From: BACL27 sp947488385
GTDB lineage: Bacteria > Actinomycetota > Acidimicrobiia > Acidimicrobiales > Ilumatobacteraceae
Reading direction: 5' to 3'
Assembly: GCA_964203655.1 (NCBI GenBank)
Contig: CAXNMJ010000002.1
Coordinates: 186,001 to 250,000, forward strand
DNA: 64,000 bases
The notes beneath the pieces were generated by a model. The model made no database searches and was not told the DNA's origin. It saw only the letters and a program-made list of their open reading frames with translations. The position numbers were made by a program, and so were the translations under genes. Shown here piece after piece: positions 62,030 through 64,000 of the stretch (positions are counted from its first letter, which is position 1; each line of letters begins with the position of its first letter).

Positions 62030-63469
62030 ATGAGTACAGCAACTAATACAGATCGAAAAGACGGGCGAGTAGTAGCAATCGCTGGTCCAGTTATCGACGT
62101 TGAGTTTCCTCGTGGCTCGCTGCCAGAACTCAATCAAGCACTTGAGTTCACAGTTACTGTTGACGGCAAGCCGAACGTGATTTTGGCTGAAGTCGCACAG
62201 CAACTTGGTGGCAGTCGTGTTCGTGCAGTGTGCATGAAGCCAACCGACGGTCTGCGTCGAGGCACGCCAGTGCGCGACACGGGTCGTGGCATCACCGTGC
62301 CAGTCGGCGACAAGACACTTGGCCACGTATGGAACGTGTGGGGCGACTGCCTTGACGGCAACAACGACGATTTCAAAGATGTTGAGCGCTGGGAGATTCA
62401 CCGTCCGGCACCGGCGTTCGACACGCTCGAACCATCGAAGCGTCAGTTTGAAACGGGCATCAAAGTTATTGACTTGCTCACCCCATATTTGGCTGGTGGA
62501 AAAATCGGTTTGTTCGGTGGTGCAGGTGTAGGCAAAACAGTTTTGATCACCGAGATGATTAACCGCGTGGCCTCAAAGCACGGCGGTGTGTCGGTGTTCG
62601 CAGGTGTAGGCGAGCGAACTCGTGAAGGCACCGACTTGCGTCTTGAGATGGAAGAGTCGGGCGTGTTCGAAAAAGCAGCCCTAGTTTTCGGCCAGATGGA
62701 CGAACCACCAGGCGTGCGCTTGCGCGTTGCTCTTTCGGCATTGACAATGGCCGAATACTTCCGTGACGTAAAAAACCAAGACGTGTTGTTGTTCGTTGAC
62801 AACATCTTCCGTTTCGTACAGGCCGGTTCTGAAGTTTCTACATTGCTCGGCCGTATGCCGTCAGCAGTGGGTTACCAGCCGACACTTGCCGACGAAATGG
62901 GTCAGTTGCAAGAGCGCATCACGTCAACACGTGGCCGATCGATTACATCGTTGCAGGCTGTTTATGTGCCTGCCGACGACTACACCGACCCAGCACCGTT
63001 TACGACGTTTGCTTTCTTGGATGCAACAACCGAGTTGTCGCGACAAATCGCATCGTTGGGCATTTACCCAGCGGTAGACCCACTCGCTTCAACTTCAACA
63101 ATTTTGACGCCAGAAACTGTCGGCGAACGTCACTACAACGTGGCCCGTCGTGTTCAAGAAATTTTGCAGCGCTACAAAGAACTGCAAGACATCATCGCGA
63201 TTCTTGGTCTGGATGAACTTTCAGAAGAAGACCGCATGACTGTTTCGCGAGCCCGCAAGGTTCAGCGTTTCTTGTCGCAGCCGTTCTATGTTGCCGAAGT
63301 TTTCACCGGTGTTAAGGGTGAATACGTACCGACCGCACAGACAGTTGAAAGTTTCGAAGCGATCATCAAGGGCGACCTTGACGATGTGCCAGAACAAGCT
63401 TTCTTGAACGTCGGTGGCGTTGATCAAGTTCTTGCCAAAGCCAAGTCGCTTCAAGATTCGGCAGCGTAA
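62030..63469 (+). CDS. atpD: ATP synthase F1 subunit beta
   Basis: 479 residues. P-loop GGAGVGKTVLITEMIN near residue 163, catalytic-site GVGERTREG, Walker B LLFVDNIFRF, and ALSALTMAEYFRD. Catalytic subunit. GGGAG ribosome binding site; complete and uninterrupted. Confidence 0.97.
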   Translation: MSTATNTDRKDGRVVAIAGPVIDVEFPRGSLPELNQALEFTVTVDGKPNVILAEVAQQLGGSRVRAVCMKPTDGLRRGTPVRDTGRGITVPVGDKTLGHVWNVWGDCLDGNNDDFKDVERWEIHRPAPAFDTLEPSKRQFETGIKVIDLLTPYLAGGKIGLFGGAGVGKTVLITEMINRVASKHGGVSVFAGVGERTREGTDLRLEMEESGVFEKAALVFGQMDEPPGVRLRVALSALTMAEYFRDVKNQDVLLFVDNIFRFVQAGSEVSTLLGRMPSAVGYQPTLADEMGQLQERITSTRGRSITSLQAVYVPADDYTDPAPFTTFAFLDATTELSRQIASLGIYPAVDPLASTSTILTPETVGERHYNVARRVQEILQRYKELQDIIAILGLDELSEEDRMTVSRARKVQRFLSQPFYVAEVFTGVKGEYVPTAQTVESFEAIIKGDLDDVPEQAFLNVGGVDQVLAKAKSLQDSAA

Positions 63470-63481
63470 GTTTCAATCACC

Positions 63482-63910
63482 ATGGCTGAGAGAAGTTCGC
63501 TAAAAGTTGAGGTGGTTTCACCAGAACGCGTTTTGTTTTCTGGTGAAGCACGTCAAGTAATCACGCGTACTTTGGATGGCGGTGAAATTGCGTTCCTTCC
63601 AGGTCACACAACTTTTTTGGGTGCACTCGTCGAGAACCACACACGCATCTACTTGGCTGACGGCAAAGTGCAAGACGTAGCGGTGCATGGCGGTTTTGTT
63701 GATGTTGCGCCAGATCACGTGACGATTTTGTCTGACAGCGCCGAGCTTGCAGAAAATATCGACGTCGCTCGGGCGCGCGCAGCGCAAGAGCGAGCCCAAG
63801 AAGCAATGCGTGGTGAACACGACGCCACAGTTGAGGGTGCCTTGCGTCGAGCTCATGCACGACTTGCCGCAGCAGGTGGAAGCTCAAACTCCGGAGGGTC
63901 GGCTCACTAA
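63482..63910 (+). CDS. atpC: ATP synthase F1 subunit epsilon
   Basis: 142 residues. N-terminal beta-sandwich (LKVEVVSPERVLFSGEARQVITRT, IAFLPGHTTFLGAL, VAVHGGFVDVAPDHVTIL) followed by the C-terminal helical hairpin. Known: regulatory subunit of F1. Last gene of the operon. Confidence 0.93.
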   Translation: MAERSSLKVEVVSPERVLFSGEARQVITRTLDGGEIAFLPGHTTFLGALVENHTRIYLADGKVQDVAVHGGFVDVAPDHVTILSDSAELAENIDVARARAAQERAQEAMRGEHDATVEGALRRAHARLAAAGGSSNSGGSAH

Positions 63911-63929
63911 CGAGCCGTAGCCTGCAGTA

Positions 63930-64000
63930 ATGGCAAGATATCCGTTCACCTGTGCTTTGGTGACGGGCGCGTCGAGTGGCATTGGCTACGAGATGGCAAT
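63930..64000 (+). CDS. short-chain dehydrogenase/reductase, N-terminal fragment cut by window end
   Basis: An ATG at 63930 starts MARYPFTCALVTGASSGIGY, the classic SDR glycine-rich cofactor site TGxxxGIG preceded by a hydrophobic strand. Only 23 complete codons are present. It lies 19 bp after atpC. Confidence 0.75.
   Translation, partial: MARYPFTCALVTGASSGIGYEMA

Overview
The window reads as a chromosomal segment of an actinobacterium, most likely of the class Acidimicrobiia. This is inferred from gene content, not from a marker tree. Actinobacterial signatures are a WhiB protein, a DUF3107 protein beside a PdtaS-type kinase, the SCO1664 / DUF3090 / MSMEG_4193 trio, a HelD/HelR-type ATPase, an Arg/Asn/Asp-rich insertion in Rho, and the order argS-lysA-hom-thrC-rho-prfA-prmC-(rpiB-glyA)-wecA-atp. 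A complete System I (Ccm) cytochrome c maturation operon is unusual for actinobacteria, most of which use System II. Base composition is moderate (near 50% G+C by eye). I saw no tRNA, rRNA, CRISPR array, insertion sequence, prophage or defence island.

Layout. 0-4.4 kb: two putative lipoproteins, a HelD-like ATPase, a DtxR/IdeR-type metalloregulator and a small membrane protein. 4.4-11.6 kb: an enoyl-CoA hydratase followed by ccmABCDEFGHI, including a 44-residue ccmD; most junctions in the run overlap. 11.6-17.9 kb: SixA-like phosphatase, molybdopterin oxidoreductase, SufR-like repressor divergent from mrp, DUF3107, pdtaS, whiB and a glycerophosphodiesterase. 17.8-21.4 kb: a large membrane protein in two overlapping frames and a diacylglycerol-kinase-like enzyme. 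21.4-30.4 kb: etfBA, the SCO1664/DUF3090/MSMEG_4193 trio, type-5 uracil-DNA glycosylase, TauE/SafE with an FrhB-like iron-sulfur flavoprotein, acyl-CoA dehydrogenase, DUF805, mgsA and ogt. 30.4-33.7 kb: a zinc-type ABC transporter behind a Zur-like operator, a dsbB/thioredoxin pair and a YqeY protein. 33.8-40.4 kb: a family-5 solute-binding protein, a strong terminator, four dpp-type transporter genes and a nucleoside hydrolase. 40.5-64 kb: the conserved housekeeping block argS-lysA-hom-thrC-rho-prfA-prmC, a thiolase-like gene on the other strand, rpiB-glyA-wecA, and the full F1Fo ATP synthase operon with two b-type subunits. The window ends inside a short-chain dehydrogenase gene.

The most striking feature of the raw sequence is repeated single-base frame disruption in otherwise well-conserved genes: the solute-binding protein (four events), dsbB, the thioredoxin gene, rho, the gene after rho, the thiolase-like gene and probably the large membrane protein. 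In each case the protein continues in another frame with no lost sequence. Several sites lie at short homopolymers. I think sequencing or assembly indels are the likeliest cause, but real decay of the solute-binding protein cannot be excluded.

I found no clearly new biological system. The best leads are the Zur-like operator, the FrhB-TauE pair, the dpp-type transporter beside a nucleoside hydrolase, the large envelope protein at 17.8-20.4 kb, and the uncharacterised SCO1664/DUF3090/phosphomutase trio.
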